This document shows, in pieces, positions 41,899-50,303 of a DNA stretch of 64,000 nucleotides (position 1 is its first letter; each line of letters opens with the position of its first letter). The notes under the pieces are model-generated. The model was given only the letters and a program-made list of their open reading frames with translations, searched no databases and was not told the origin of the DNA. The stretch is taken from positions 2,914,001-2,978,000 of the forward strand of contig OY782680.1 of the NCBI GenBank assembly GCA_963678085.1, read 5' to 3'. A program made the position numbers and the translations under genes. The DNA is from Aliishimia sp963678085 (GTDB lineage: Bacteria > Pseudomonadota > Alphaproteobacteria > Rhodobacterales > Rhodobacteraceae).

Positions 41899-41926
41899 TT
41901 GACAAGCACACCCATTCGGATAAATA
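41899..41926 (+). promoter_or_regulatory. Sigma-70 promoter of tRNA-Arg
   Basis: TTGACA (41899-41904) is followed after 16 bases by TAAATA (41921-41926), and the tRNA begins 11 bases further on. The -35 element is perfect. Confidence 0.75.
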
Positions 41927-41936
41927 CAGCACCCAA

Positions 41937-42014
41937 GGGCCGTTAGCTCAGCTGGATTAGAGCAGGGAACTTCTAATTCTCAGGTCGGGGGTTCGAGTCC
42001 TCCACGGCTCGCCA
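41937..42014 (+). tRNA. tRNA-Arg (anticodon TCT)
   Basis: The 78 bases fold into a full cloverleaf: acceptor GGGCCGT/ACGGCTC (one G-T pair), D arm GCTC/GAGC, anticodon stem GGGAA/TTCTC around the loop CTTCTAA with anticodon TCT, a five-base variable loop, T arm GGGGG-TTCGAGT-CCTCC, discriminator G and an encoded CCA. TCT reads the arginine codons AGA and AGG. It stands alone between the EcsC and LacI-type genes with its own promoter. No integrase or attachment-site duplicate is seen near its 3' end. Confidence 0.96.
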
Positions 42015-42101
42015 TCTTCACTCCATCAACCCAACAACGTCCCGCTTGCCATCCCCTTGCGCTCTGCGGTAGGGTGGTTGCATGACGAAAAGAGACGATT
42101 T

Positions 42102-43133
42102 GTGACAACCCCCCCCCAGCGCCCTCTGACCCTTAAAGATGTCTCCGCCGCCTCTGGTGTGTCGGAGATGACCGTGAGCCGTGTTTTGCGTGGCAAGGGC
42201 GATGTGTCTGAGGCCACCCGCGATAAGGTGCTTGAGGCCGCGAAAACCCTTGGCTATGTGCCCAATAAGATTGCTGGGGCCTTGGCCTCGCAGCGGGTTA
42301 ACCTGGTGGCGGTGGTCATTCCGTCGCTCTCGAACATGGTCTTTCCCGAGGTGCTTTCGGGGATAAATGCTATCTTCGAAGACAGCCCGCTTCAGCCGGT
42401 GGTTGGGGTGACTGATTACCGCCCCGAAAAGGAAGAGCGTGTTCTCTATGAAATGCTCTCTTGGCGGCCCTCGGGCGTCATTATTGCCGGGCTTGAGCAT
42501 TCAGATGCCAGTATCGCAATGCTTAAGGCCTCAGGTGCGCCGGTGGTTGAAATCATGGACACGGATGGGCGCCCGGTGGATAGCATGGTCGGCATTTCGC
42601 ATCGCCGTGCAGGCACAGAGATGGCCAAGGCGATCATCCGCGAGGGCTATCAGCATATCGGCTTTATGGGCACCAAAATGCCGCTTGATCACCGGGCGCG
42701 CAAACGCTTTGAAGGCTTTACCGAGGCGCTCGCCAAGGCCGGGATTGAGATTGAGGATCGCGATTTTTACTCTGGCGGCTCGGCGCTGGCCAAGGGGCGC
42801 GAGATGACGCAGGCGATGCTAGAGCGCACGCCAGAGCTGGATTTCCTTTATTACTCCAATGACCTGATCGCGGCGGGCGGGCTGCTTTATTTGATCGAGC
42901 AAGGCATTAGTATCCCCGGCCAAATCGGCCTTGCGGGCTTTAACGGGGTCGAGCTGTTGCAAGGGCTGCCGCGCAAGCTCGCCACCATGGATGCCTGCCG
43001 GCGTGAGATTGGCGAGGCCGCAGCCCGCATTATCCTTGAGCGCTGCGCAGATGGGGCCGCGCAAGAGCCAAGATCTGAGACCTTAAACCCAACTGTAAAC
43101 TTCGGGGACACGCTGCGGCGCAAACAGACGTGA
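42102..43133 (+). CDS. LacI family transcriptional regulator
   Basis: The 343-residue protein has the LacI helix-turn-helix and hinge at its start: LTLKDVSAASGVSEMTVSRVLRGKGDVSEATRDKVLEAAKTLGYVPNKIAGALAS. The periplasmic-binding-protein-like sensor domain follows (LVAVVIPSLSNMVFPEVLSGI ... YSNDLIAAGGLLYLIEQGISIPGQIGLAGFNGVELLQ). It resembles the gluconate-type (GntR of E. coli) branch, so a sugar acid ligand is possible. The GTG at 42102 is taken as start; a TTG at 42057 is in frame. No sugar pathway is adjacent. Its stop overlaps the next start (GTGA), so it is coupled to the YcaQ-like gene. Confidence 0.88.
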   Translation: MTTPPQRPLTLKDVSAASGVSEMTVSRVLRGKGDVSEATRDKVLEAAKTLGYVPNKIAGALASQRVNLVAVVIPSLSNMVFPEVLSGINAIFEDSPLQPVVGVTDYRPEKEERVLYEMLSWRPSGVIIAGLEHSDASIAMLKASGAPVVEIMDTDGRPVDSMVGISHRRAGTEMAKAIIREGYQHIGFMGTKMPLDHRARKRFEGFTEALAKAGIEIEDRDFYSGGSALAKGREMTQAMLERTPELDFLYYSNDLIAAGGLLYLIEQGISIPGQIGLAGFNGVELLQGLPRKLATMDACRREIGEAAARIILERCADGAAQEPRSETLNPTVNFGDTLRRKQT

Positions 43134-44329
43134 GCCTGCGCGCATTAGACAACCGCAGCGCGCGGCGTGTGTTTATGGATCGCCATGGCCTGCTAGAACC
43201 ACCCACCGGGCCGGGCAATGGGGTAGCACTTCTTGAGCTGATCACACGGCTTGGCTTTGTGCAGCTTGACAGCATCAACACGGTGGCGCGCGCTCATGAT
43301 CTGATCCTGTTCTCCCGCCGTGCGCGCTATCGCCCCGAGCACCTCAGCAAGCTATACGCCAGCGGCGCGCTGTTCGAACACTGGACCCATGATGCCAGCG
43401 TGATCCCCCGCGCCTTTTTTCCCTATTGGCGTATGCGTATGCAGCGGGACGCAGCCAAGCGGTTGGAAAAGTGGAAAAGCTGGCATGGCGATGGGTTTCA
43501 GGATCAATTCGACACGGTTCTGCGCCATATCCGCAAGAATGGCCCCTGCGGTACCTCCGATGTGGGCAAGGATGAGAAAAAGGGCACAGGCGGATGGTGG
43601 GAGTGGAACCCATCGAAAACCGCGCTGGAATATCTGTGGATGTCGGGCGCTTTATCGGTCGTGCGCCGGGAGGGGTTTCGCAAGATTTACGATCTGACCG
43701 AGCGGGTGATCGACGAGGCCCACCGCAATGACCTCCCCTCCGAAGCCGAGACAATTGACTGGTGCTGCAATGCCGCCCTGGATCGACTGGGATTTGCGAG
43801 CCATAGCGAGCTGGCGAAATTCTGGGCCCATGTCACCCCGGCCGAGTCGAAAGCATGGACGGAGCACGGGCTCAAATCAGGCGCACTGGAAGAGATCCAA
43901 ATTGAACTGAATGACGGACGCATGGCAAAACGGATCGCGCGCCCTGAGCTTCTCGACCAGATCCCAACAGCAGAGCCGCCCACCCGCATGCGCCTGCTCT
44001 CGCCTTTCGATCCCATGCTGCGCGAGCGTGTCCGTGCCAAGGCTCTGTTCGGATTTGACTATACAATCGAGATTTTCGTGCCCGAGCCAAAACGCAAATA
44101 CGGCTATTACGTCTTTCCGGTACTGCAAAAAGATCGCCTTGTGGCCCGCGTAGATATGAAAGCGCATCGCGACAAAAACGCCCTGCATATCCGCGCCCTC
44201 TGGCCTGAACCCGGCACCCGTTGGAGCCCCGCCAAAACCAAGAGCTTTGAAGCGGAAGCGGCGCGGATCACCAAACTCGCAGGCGTTGAAAATATCACCT
44301 GGGCGACAGACTGGCTGCGCAGTGATTGA
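43130..44329 (+). CDS. YcaQ/AlkZ-like winged-helix DNA glycosylase
   Basis: The 399-residue protein belongs to the HTH_42 (DUF1006) family whose members AlkZ and YcaQ remove bases from DNA interstrand crosslinks. The region LGFVQLDSINTVARAHDLILFSR (about residues 42-64) carries the Q-x-D motif typical of the YcaQ branch. FEHWTHDASVIPRAFFPYW, GGWWEWNPSKTALEYLWMSGAL and LLSPFDPMLRERVRAKALFGFDYTIEIFVPEPKRKYGYYVFPVLQKDRLVARVDMK also match the family. It would act on chromosomal DNA in repair of crosslinks. It starts with GTG overlapping the regulator stop, which is an odd pairing. Confidence 0.87.
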   Translation: MSLRALDNRSARRVFMDRHGLLEPPTGPGNGVALLELITRLGFVQLDSINTVARAHDLILFSRRARYRPEHLSKLYASGALFEHWTHDASVIPRAFFPYWRMRMQRDAAKRLEKWKSWHGDGFQDQFDTVLRHIRKNGPCGTSDVGKDEKKGTGGWWEWNPSKTALEYLWMSGALSVVRREGFRKIYDLTERVIDEAHRNDLPSEAETIDWCCNAALDRLGFASHSELAKFWAHVTPAESKAWTEHGLKSGALEEIQIELNDGRMAKRIARPELLDQIPTAEPPTRMRLLSPFDPMLRERVRAKALFGFDYTIEIFVPEPKRKYGYYVFPVLQKDRLVARVDMKAHRDKNALHIRALWPEPGTRWSPAKTKSFEAEAARITKLAGVENITWATDWLRSD

Positions 44330-44380
44330 CAGCTAAGGCATTTGCGCATCAGGTAGGGTGAGACAGGATAAGAGACTCGC

Positions 44381-45301
44381 ATGACCAGCACCCATGACGC
44401 AGAAGAAGATCTGCGCAATCAAGACATCCTCATCTATGTGAACGGCGCGCTCAAGCCCCGCGCTGAGGCGGTGGTTTCAGTCTATGATAGCGGCTTTCTC
44501 TTGGGCGATGGCATGTGGGAGGGCATGCGGCTTTATAACGGGAAATGGGCGTTTTTTGACGATCACATGGACCGCTTTTTTGATAGCTGCAAAGCGGTTG
44601 CGCTGGATCCTGGCATGGACCGCGCAGGGATCCTAGAGGCACTAACGCGCACCGCAAACGCCAATGGCATGACGGAGAACGCCCATTGTCGCCTGATGCT
44701 AACCCGCGGGATCAAGGACAAGCCGTTCCAGCATCCCAAACTATCGCGCTCCGGTCCTACGCTGGTGATTATCATGGAGCATTCCACCCCGGCCAAATCC
44801 CTGCAAAACGCAGGCATCCGCCTTGCCTCAGTGCCCCAAGTGCGCGGATTGCCCCATGCGCAGGACGCCAAATTCAACAGCCACTCCAAACTGAACTGTG
44901 TGATTGCTTGCCTGCAAGCCGAGGCCGCGGGGGCGGATGAGGCGCTCATGCTTGATCCGCATGGTTTTGTGAATACGACCAATGCCTGCAATTTCTTTAT
45001 CGTGCGCAAGGGGCAGCTTTGGACCTCAACAGGGGATTATTGCATGAATGGCGTCACCCGCGCCAAAGTGATCGAACTGGCCCGCAAAGATGGCATCCCA
45101 GTCTATGAAAAGAATTTTTCCCTCTATGAGACCTATTCAGCGGATGAGGCTTTCCTGACTGGCACGTTTGGCGCACAAACGCCCGTGGCCAGCATTGATG
45201 GCAAAGAGATCGGGACCGGAGCCCGCCCCGTCATGACACGCCTTCAGCAGCTTTATAAACAAGCAATCGCTGCACATACAGGAGCGGTTTTCGAGCCATG
45301 A
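44381..45301 (+). CDS. Class IV aminotransferase (BCAT/DAAT-like)
   Basis: The 306-residue PLP enzyme belongs to fold type IV. Signs are ILIYVNGALKPRAEAVVSVYDSGFLLGDGMWEGMRLYNG at the N-terminus, HCRLMLTRGI (about 103), the PLP lysine in KFNSHSKLNCVIACLQAEAAGADEALMLD (about residue 170), and GFVNTTNACNFFIVRKGQLWTS with NGVTRAKVIELAR, which hold the cofactor phosphate. Substrate could be a branched-chain amino acid, D-amino acid or aminodeoxychorismate-like. It overlaps pxpB by four bases (ATGA), so it is co-translated with the 5-oxoprolinase genes and probably acts on a related amino acid. Confidence 0.87.
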   Translation: MTSTHDAEEDLRNQDILIYVNGALKPRAEAVVSVYDSGFLLGDGMWEGMRLYNGKWAFFDDHMDRFFDSCKAVALDPGMDRAGILEALTRTANANGMTENAHCRLMLTRGIKDKPFQHPKLSRSGPTLVIIMEHSTPAKSLQNAGIRLASVPQVRGLPHAQDAKFNSHSKLNCVIACLQAEAAGADEALMLDPHGFVNTTNACNFFIVRKGQLWTSTGDYCMNGVTRAKVIELARKDGIPVYEKNFSLYETYSADEAFLTGTFGAQTPVASIDGKEIGTGARPVMTRLQQLYKQAIAAHTGAVFEP

Positions 45302-46026
45302 GTTTTCCACGCATTTCCTCAGTTGGGCTATCCGGCGCGTTGGTCACATTCGCGGGCGAAATGGACGAGCGCGCCAACCGTGCCTCCATTGCCTTTCGTG
45401 CGGCAGTCGATACGCAGAATTGGCCAGAGGTCAGCGAAACCGCCTCAACGCTTGTCTCGACATTTGTGGCCGTGGATCTCTCTGTCACCCCGTTTGAAGA
45501 GATCAAAGTGCGTCTAGAAACGCTGCTTGGCAGTCGCGATTGGTATAATGCAGCGCAGCCTAAGGGCCGCAAGCTCTGGACGTTGCCCATGTGCTTTGAG
45601 CCCGCGCGCGCGCCGCAAATCGAAGAGGCCGCAAGGGCAGCAGGGCTTTCGCTGAAAGACGCCCTCAGCAATCTAACCAATGCCCGCCCCCACGTGATCA
45701 CCATTGGCTATGCGCCCGGCCAGCCCTATCTTGGCCCGCTTGATCCGGTCTGGAATATCCCGCGCCAAGCCGAACTCACCCCGCAATTGCCCGCAGGGGC
45801 CCTTGTCGTCGCGATCCGCCAGCTTGTTATTTTTACCGCTGCGATGCCCACCGGATGGCGTCATGTGGGCCAAACCGCCTTTCGCACCTTTGATCCGACA
45901 CGCCCTATTCCCATCGCCCTTTCCCCCGGCGACGAGATCCGCTTTGCGCCCATCACCGCAGACGAGCTGGCCGAATTTGAGAAGGGCGACAGCATGGGCG
46001 GCGCAACCTGGGAGGCCCTGCCATGA
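45298..46026 (+). CDS. pxpB: 5-oxoprolinase subunit B
   Basis: The 242-residue protein is of the KipI/PxpB type. With PxpA and PxpC it hydrolyses 5-oxoproline (pyroglutamate) to glutamate using ATP. Recognisable parts are ISSVGLSGALVTFAGEMDERANRASIAFRAAV, the VDLSVTPFEEIKVRLETLL segment, the block PHVITIGYAPGQPYLGPLDPVWNIPRQAELTPQLPAGALVVAIRQLVIFTAAMPTGWRHVGQTAFRTFDP with the family signature, and LSPGDEIRF near the end. Both ends overlap their neighbours by four bases. Confidence 0.9.
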   Translation: MSFPRISSVGLSGALVTFAGEMDERANRASIAFRAAVDTQNWPEVSETASTLVSTFVAVDLSVTPFEEIKVRLETLLGSRDWYNAAQPKGRKLWTLPMCFEPARAPQIEEAARAAGLSLKDALSNLTNARPHVITIGYAPGQPYLGPLDPVWNIPRQAELTPQLPAGALVVAIRQLVIFTAAMPTGWRHVGQTAFRTFDPTRPIPIALSPGDEIRFAPITADELAEFEKGDSMGGATWEALP

Positions 46027-47036
46027 GCGATGTGTTGCGCGTCTTGGATGCAGGCCCGGCCGTCACACTACAGGACTTGGGCCGCACCGGCTATATAGCA
46101 CAAGGGCTTACACGCGGGGGGGCACTGGACCGGCTGGCCCTGCTGGAAGGCGCGGCCTTGCTAGAGCGCCCCCCCACCGCCGCCATCGAAATGATCGGCT
46201 ATGGTGGTGCCTTTGAGGCCAGCATGGACTGCCGCATTGCGCTCACCGGCGGGCGGATGCAGGCCAGCCTCGACGGAGCCCCTCTGGCTTGGAATGCCAG
46301 CCATTTGCTTCCCGCTGGCGCGAAACTCTCCATTGGCGGAACGCAATCAGGGGCGGTAGGCTATCTGCATCTGGGCGCGGGTTTTGAGGCCCCGCTGCTG
46401 CTTGGCGCTATGTCAGCGCATCTGGCCGCAGGGCTCGGCACGATCCTGACCCCTGGCACAGAGCTTGCGCTCGCGGCCGACACCGGAACCCGCGTGGGCT
46501 GGCAGATCACCCCAGAGCCCAGGTTTTCCGGCGGAGCGGTGCGCATCCTGCGCTCCCATCAAAGCCATATTTTCGGCGAGGAAATGCTGGCGCGTTTTAC
46601 CCAGACCCGCTTTACCCGAGATGCGCGCGCCAATCGTCAAGGCATTCGTCTGAACCCCGAAGGGCCAGGATTTGCCGCGCAAGGCGGACTCACCGTGGTC
46701 TCTGAAATCATCACATCGGGCGATATCCAGATCACCGGCGATGGCGCGCCCTATGTGCTGATGTGCGAAAGCCAAACGACGGGCGGCTATCCGCGACTTG
46801 CCACCGTGCTGCCCGCAGATCTTCCGCGCATCGCCCAAGCGCCTTTGGGAGCAGACATCCGCTTTGAGCTGCTTGATCACATGGAGGCCGCACGCCAAGA
46901 AGCCGCGAGCCACGCGCGTTGGCGCAAATTGGCGCAAAACTGCGCACCCATGGTGCGAAACCCCGCTGACATGAGCGATCTGCTCAGCTACCAATTGATC
47001 AGCGGAGTGACGGACGGGCATGAAGGAGGGATATGA
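46023..47036 (+). CDS. pxpC: 5-oxoprolinase subunit C
   Basis: The 337-residue protein is of the KipA/biotin-dependent carboxyltransferase-like fold. It opens LRVLDAGPAVTLQDLGRTGYIAQGLTRGGALDRLAL, has AIEMIGYGGAFEAS and GAVGYLHLGAGFEAPLLLGAMSAH, and later GIRLNPEGPGFAAQGGLTVVSEIITSGDIQITGDGAPYVLMCESQTTGGYPRLATVLPADLPRIAQAPLG, which is the best conserved part of PxpC. It is coupled to both pxpB (ATGA) and pxpA. Confidence 0.92.
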   Translation: MSDVLRVLDAGPAVTLQDLGRTGYIAQGLTRGGALDRLALLEGAALLERPPTAAIEMIGYGGAFEASMDCRIALTGGRMQASLDGAPLAWNASHLLPAGAKLSIGGTQSGAVGYLHLGAGFEAPLLLGAMSAHLAAGLGTILTPGTELALAADTGTRVGWQITPEPRFSGGAVRILRSHQSHIFGEEMLARFTQTRFTRDARANRQGIRLNPEGPGFAAQGGLTVVSEIITSGDIQITGDGAPYVLMCESQTTGGYPRLATVLPADLPRIAQAPLGADIRFELLDHMEAARQEAASHARWRKLAQNCAPMVRNPADMSDLLSYQLISGVTDGHEGGI

Positions 47037-47791
47037 TGCAAGCAATTGATTTGAACGCGGATATGGGCGAAAGCTATGGGCGCTGGCAACTTGGCAATGA
47101 TGCAGAGCTGCTCAAGATCATCAGCTCCGCCAATATCGCTTGTGGTGGCCATGCCGGTGATCCTGACGTGATGGCGCGCACATTTGCGCTTGCCACCGAG
47201 AATAATGTCGGGATCGGTGCCCATCCGGGCTTTGCGGATATTGCAGGGTTTGGCCGTTATAAGATGCACCTGCCCCTTGGCACGCTGGCCAATATGGTGC
47301 GCTATCAGGTGGCGGCCCATGTGGGAATGGCGCGCGCTTTGGGGCATAAGGTTCGCCATCTCAAGCTGCATGGCGCATTGGCAAATATGTGCAGCGAGGA
47401 TGCGAAGATGGCTGAGATCTGCTATGAGGCCGCGCTCTCCGTTGATCCCGATTTGATTGTGATGGTCCTTGTCCGCACCGCCCAGCAAGAGGCGGCTGAG
47501 GCCCTGGGCTGCACGTGGGTGGGCGAGATTTTCGCCGACCGCGCCTATAATGAGGATGCAACGCTGGTTGATCGCTCAAAGCCCGGCGCTGTGATCCATG
47601 ACGCCGCGCTTGCGGGGCCGCGCATGGCTGAAATGGTCAAGGCCGGGGCGATTATCACGCAAAGCGGCAAGCATATCCCGGCCAAGATCGATACGATTTG
47701 CATGCATGGAGATACGCCCGAAGCGCTTGAGATCGCCCGCGCAGTGCGTAGCGCCTTAGAGCAAGAGGGCCTAACAATCAGGCCGTTCTAG
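47033..47791 (+). CDS. pxpA: 5-oxoprolinase subunit A
   Basis: The 252-residue LamB/YcsF family protein completes the PxpABC enzyme. The N-terminal IDLNADMGESYGRWQLGNDAELLKIISSANIACGGHAGDP holds the metal-binding aspartate, glutamate and histidine cluster; GIGAHPGFADIAGFGR, LKLHGALANM, IFADRAYNEDATLVDRSKPGAVI and IDTICMHGDTPEALEIARAVR follow. Two adjacent ATG codons (47033 and 47036) could start it, after GAAGGAGGG. Its stop overlaps the stop of the convergent FecR-domain gene. No pxp regulator is present. Confidence 0.94.
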   Translation: MMQAIDLNADMGESYGRWQLGNDAELLKIISSANIACGGHAGDPDVMARTFALATENNVGIGAHPGFADIAGFGRYKMHLPLGTLANMVRYQVAAHVGMARALGHKVRHLKLHGALANMCSEDAKMAEICYEAALSVDPDLIVMVLVRTAQQEAAEALGCTWVGEIFADRAYNEDATLVDRSKPGAVIHDAALAGPRMAEMVKAGAIITQSGKHIPAKIDTICMHGDTPEALEIARAVRSALEQEGLTIRPF

Positions 47792-48729
47792 CGCCCGTTC
47801 CCATTACCATTCCCGCCTGCATTACTGTTACCGTTCCCGCCTGCATTACTGTTACCGTTCCCGCCTGCATTACTGTTACCGTTCCCGCCTGCATTACTGT
47901 TACCGTTCCCGCCTGCATTACTGTTACCGTTCCCGCCTGCATTACTGTTACCGTTCCCGCCTGCGTTACTGTTGCCATTCCCGCCTGCATTCCCATTACC
48001 GTTCCCGCCTGCGTTACTGTTGCCGTTCCCGCCTGCGTTACTGCTATTGCTTGCGTTCGCGCTGTTCCCGCCTGCGTTATTGTTATTGCTTGCGTTATTG
48101 TTATTGCTTGCGTTCGCGCTGGCTGAACTGTTGGAAGACGATGACGCCAAACCAGGATTAGACGCGCTGGAGCTGCCCAAATCGGTTGCAACGGATCCAA
48201 TGGTCCCGGTTGAAATCTGACTTGATCCGCTTCGAACAGCCGCCTCACGCCCTGCAGAGACATCCACGCTTTCGCCGCCCGCGGAAACACCAATGACCCC
48301 TTGGCTGACGGACACTTTAGAGCCCGCAGACTGCACATTGACATCCAAAACCGTTCCCTTCACCACGAGAGCAAGATGTGGGGTCTTAACAGAAAGTCTT
48401 TGACCCGTGCGCGGCTCGACCTCATATTGTACCGAACCTTGGCGCTGCGTGACATCTGTTCTTTTCACCCCGAGATTTGCGACCAGCGCAAGCGAGCTAT
48501 TGCGGTAAATTATGCGATTTTTTCCCCGTGCCAGAATAGCGCGCCCATTAACGCCCGTGCGCAGCCAAGCAGAGCGCGGCAGCTTCAGACCGGGCCTAGC
48601 CCTTTGCCAATTGCGCCCGTTTTCAGAGTAGCTCACATCATTGGCGACCCTGACGACAACCCAAGAGTCCGCCATAACCGGCATCGCAAGAGTTATAAGA
48701 AACAGCACAATTGTTACTATGGCACGCAT
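47788..48729 (-). CDS. FecR-domain secreted protein with Asn/Gly repeat tail
   Basis: The 313-residue protein has a signal peptide (MRAIVTIVLFLITLAMPVMA), a FecR-type beta domain at about residues 25-150 (WLRTGVNGRAILARGKNRIIYRNSSLALVANL ... GSVQYEVEPRTGQRLSVKTPHLALVVKGTVLDVNV ... VSVSQGVIGV), a Ser-rich linker, then an Asn/Ala/Ser zone and ten copies of NAGGNGN plus S or G, ending NGR. FecR domains here lack the anti-sigma N-terminus, so this is an exported structural-type protein rather than a sigma regulator. I chose the ATG at 48729; a GTG two codons earlier is possible. Low-complexity N/G repeats are common in surface and biofilm proteins, but the role is unknown. Confidence 0.8.
   Translation of the reverse strand: MRAIVTIVLFLITLAMPVMADSWVVVRVANDVSYSENGRNWQRARPGLKLPRSAWLRTGVNGRAILARGKNRIIYRNSSLALVANLGVKRTDVTQRQGSVQYEVEPRTGQRLSVKTPHLALVVKGTVLDVNVQSAGSKVSVSQGVIGVSAGGESVDVSAGREAAVRSGSSQISTGTIGSVATDLGSSSASNPGLASSSSNSSASANASNNNNASNNNNAGGNSANASNSSNAGGNGNSNAGGNGNGNAGGNGNSNAGGNGNSNAGGNGNSNAGGNGNSNAGGNGNSNAGGNGNSNAGGNGNSNAGGNGNGNGR
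47797..48036. repeat. 24-bp tandem repeat, ten units, inside the FecR-domain gene
   Basis: Ten 24-bp units encode NAGGNGN followed by S or G. The six units from 47821 to 47964 are identical in DNA; the outer ones differ by one to five bases. The unit length is a multiple of three, so changes in copy number keep the frame. Confidence 0.95.
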
Positions 48730-48809
48730 TTTCACACTCGAAAGCTACATAGCTTTAGACCACAACACATCCGCGTTAAGGACAGGTGAAGATCGCGCAG
48801 AAATAAGCG

Positions 48810-50021
48810 CTAAATAACCGCCCGTTCAAGCAAAGGCTTATTGCTGATGATCCGCTCATAGCCAAAGGGCGACAGGTCCAAGCTACGATACGCCCCATAA
48901 GTCAGCCATTCGGCCACGCCGCGCCCCATGGCCGGGGATTGTTGCAGCCCGTGGCCGGAGAACCCATTTTGAAAGAGGAAATTCTCTAGCTCCGGGTGCG
49001 GGCCCAAAATCGCGTTTTGATCCAGCGTGTTATAGGCGTAATGCCCAGCCCATTCGGTGACGGTTTTGATCGCTTCAAATTGCGGGATACGGGTTGCGAT
49101 GATCGGCCAAACATGGCTCTCCCAGCGGTCATGATCCATGGCGAAATCATCAAATTCCACGGGCAAGTCAGGATCAGCCGGGCAACCTGCCAGATAGGTT
49201 GTGGGGCCATCTTGGCGCATATGCACGCCTGAGGGGTCTATGGTTAGGGGCAGCTCCTGCACTAGGGGGCGCTCAGCTGAAAAGATCCAGGTAAAGCGCT
49301 TTCGCGGCTCAACCGGAATATCGAGCCCGGCCATGGCAGCAACTCTCGCCGCGCGCGGACCAGAGGCATTCACGAGCGCGCCGCAAGAGATCACCTCCCC
49401 AGAGGCCAAAGTCACGCTTTGCACCCGCGCGCTTGATGTGTTGATCGCCACGACCTCATTAGCAATATATTCCGCCCCCCGCTCGGAGGCGCTGCGGCGA
49501 AACCACTCAAAAAGCGTGCCGCCGTCAAAATAGCCCTCATTCTGTGTATTGATCGAACCAAGCAGGATATCATCCAGCGCGTAAAACGGATAGCGGCGCA
49601 CAATTTCAGCGGGTGCGAGCAGCTCAGTCTGGGCCCCGGCAGCATGTTGCACCCGTTGGTTAGCGCGCAGCACATCGGCAAAGCCCTCGGTATCGGCCAG
49701 ATATAGATAGCCATAGTTTTGAATGCTCAGCTCTGGCACACGGGGATCATTCCCCATAAAAGCGCGCAGATTATTGGTGAACTGAGCGCCAAATTGCGAG
49801 ATTTTCACATTAAGCGCGGTGCTAAATTGCTGACGAATGCAGGAATTGGTGTGAGCAGTAGAGCACATCTGATAGCTGGGATCGCGCTCAACCACCAGAA
49901 CCGAGCCGTCAAAATCCGGGTTATCCATCAAGAACCACGCGGTCGAAGAGCCCATAATCGCCCCGCCAATGATCACCACATCATAAGAGCTGCGTTTGGG
50001 TGTGTTGTCATAGATGGCCAT
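48810..50021 (-). CDS. FAD-dependent oxidoreductase, DAO family
   Basis: The 403-residue flavoenzyme has an N-terminal FAD site YDVVIIGGAIMGSSTAWFL, where the third glycine of G-x-G-x2-G is Ala, a variant I know in this group. Further DAO-family parts are ASGPRAARVAAMAGLDIPVEPRKRFTWIF, TYLAGCP, WAGHYAYNTLDQNAILGPHPELENFLFQNGFSGHGLQQSPAMGRGVAEWLTYG. It resembles monomeric sarcosine oxidase-like or glycine-betaine-type demethylating oxidases, but the substrate cannot be set. The ATG at 50021 is preceded by GGGGGAGGAG. It is divergent from the ArsR gene, 282 bases away. Confidence 0.85.
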   Translation of the reverse strand: MAIYDNTPKRSSYDVVIIGGAIMGSSTAWFLMDNPDFDGSVLVVERDPSYQMCSTAHTNSCIRQQFSTALNVKISQFGAQFTNNLRAFMGNDPRVPELSIQNYGYLYLADTEGFADVLRANQRVQHAAGAQTELLAPAEIVRRYPFYALDDILLGSINTQNEGYFDGGTLFEWFRRSASERGAEYIANEVVAINTSSARVQSVTLASGEVISCGALVNASGPRAARVAAMAGLDIPVEPRKRFTWIFSAERPLVQELPLTIDPSGVHMRQDGPTTYLAGCPADPDLPVEFDDFAMDHDRWESHVWPIIATRIPQFEAIKTVTEWAGHYAYNTLDQNAILGPHPELENFLFQNGFSGHGLQQSPAMGRGVAEWLTYGAYRSLDLSPFGYERIISNKPLLERAVI

Positions 50022-50274
50022 CACGGCTCCTCCCCCAATCTGGCGCGCTCAAACAGGGCTGGGATCCTAAACCGGGCTCTGTGCGCGAAGCGAATTTCAT
50101 GGTCCAGGTATAAAGCCCCTGTTGATCTATGTCATTAGGCCGCGCCGCAGAAGAGCCAAATACGGGTGCCGCGAAGAATGTTTGTGGGCGTTGCAACCGG
50201 GGAGCCGATTTTGAGATCCCAGATCAGGCGCGTGATCGTTCCGTGTGATAGTCGCAGCCACCAAACACATTTAC

Positions 50275-50286
50275 TAATAGCTATTA
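50275..50286. promoter_or_regulatory. Palindrome TAATAGCTATTA, likely operator of the ArsR gene
   Basis: This perfect 12-bp AT-rich palindrome lies 17 bases before the ArsR start codon. ArsR-type regulators usually bind short AT-rich palindromes at their own promoters, so it is the best operator candidate here. Confidence 0.5.
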
Positions 50287-50303
50287 AGATATATAAGTGA
50301 CTT

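Noticed and set aside
41937..42014. Integration site of a mobile island at tRNA-Arg
   Set aside because: No integrase, no repeat of the tRNA 3' end and no change in gene character beside it.
47797..48036. CRISPR-like array
   Set aside because: The units abut with no spacers and encode a regular peptide in frame.
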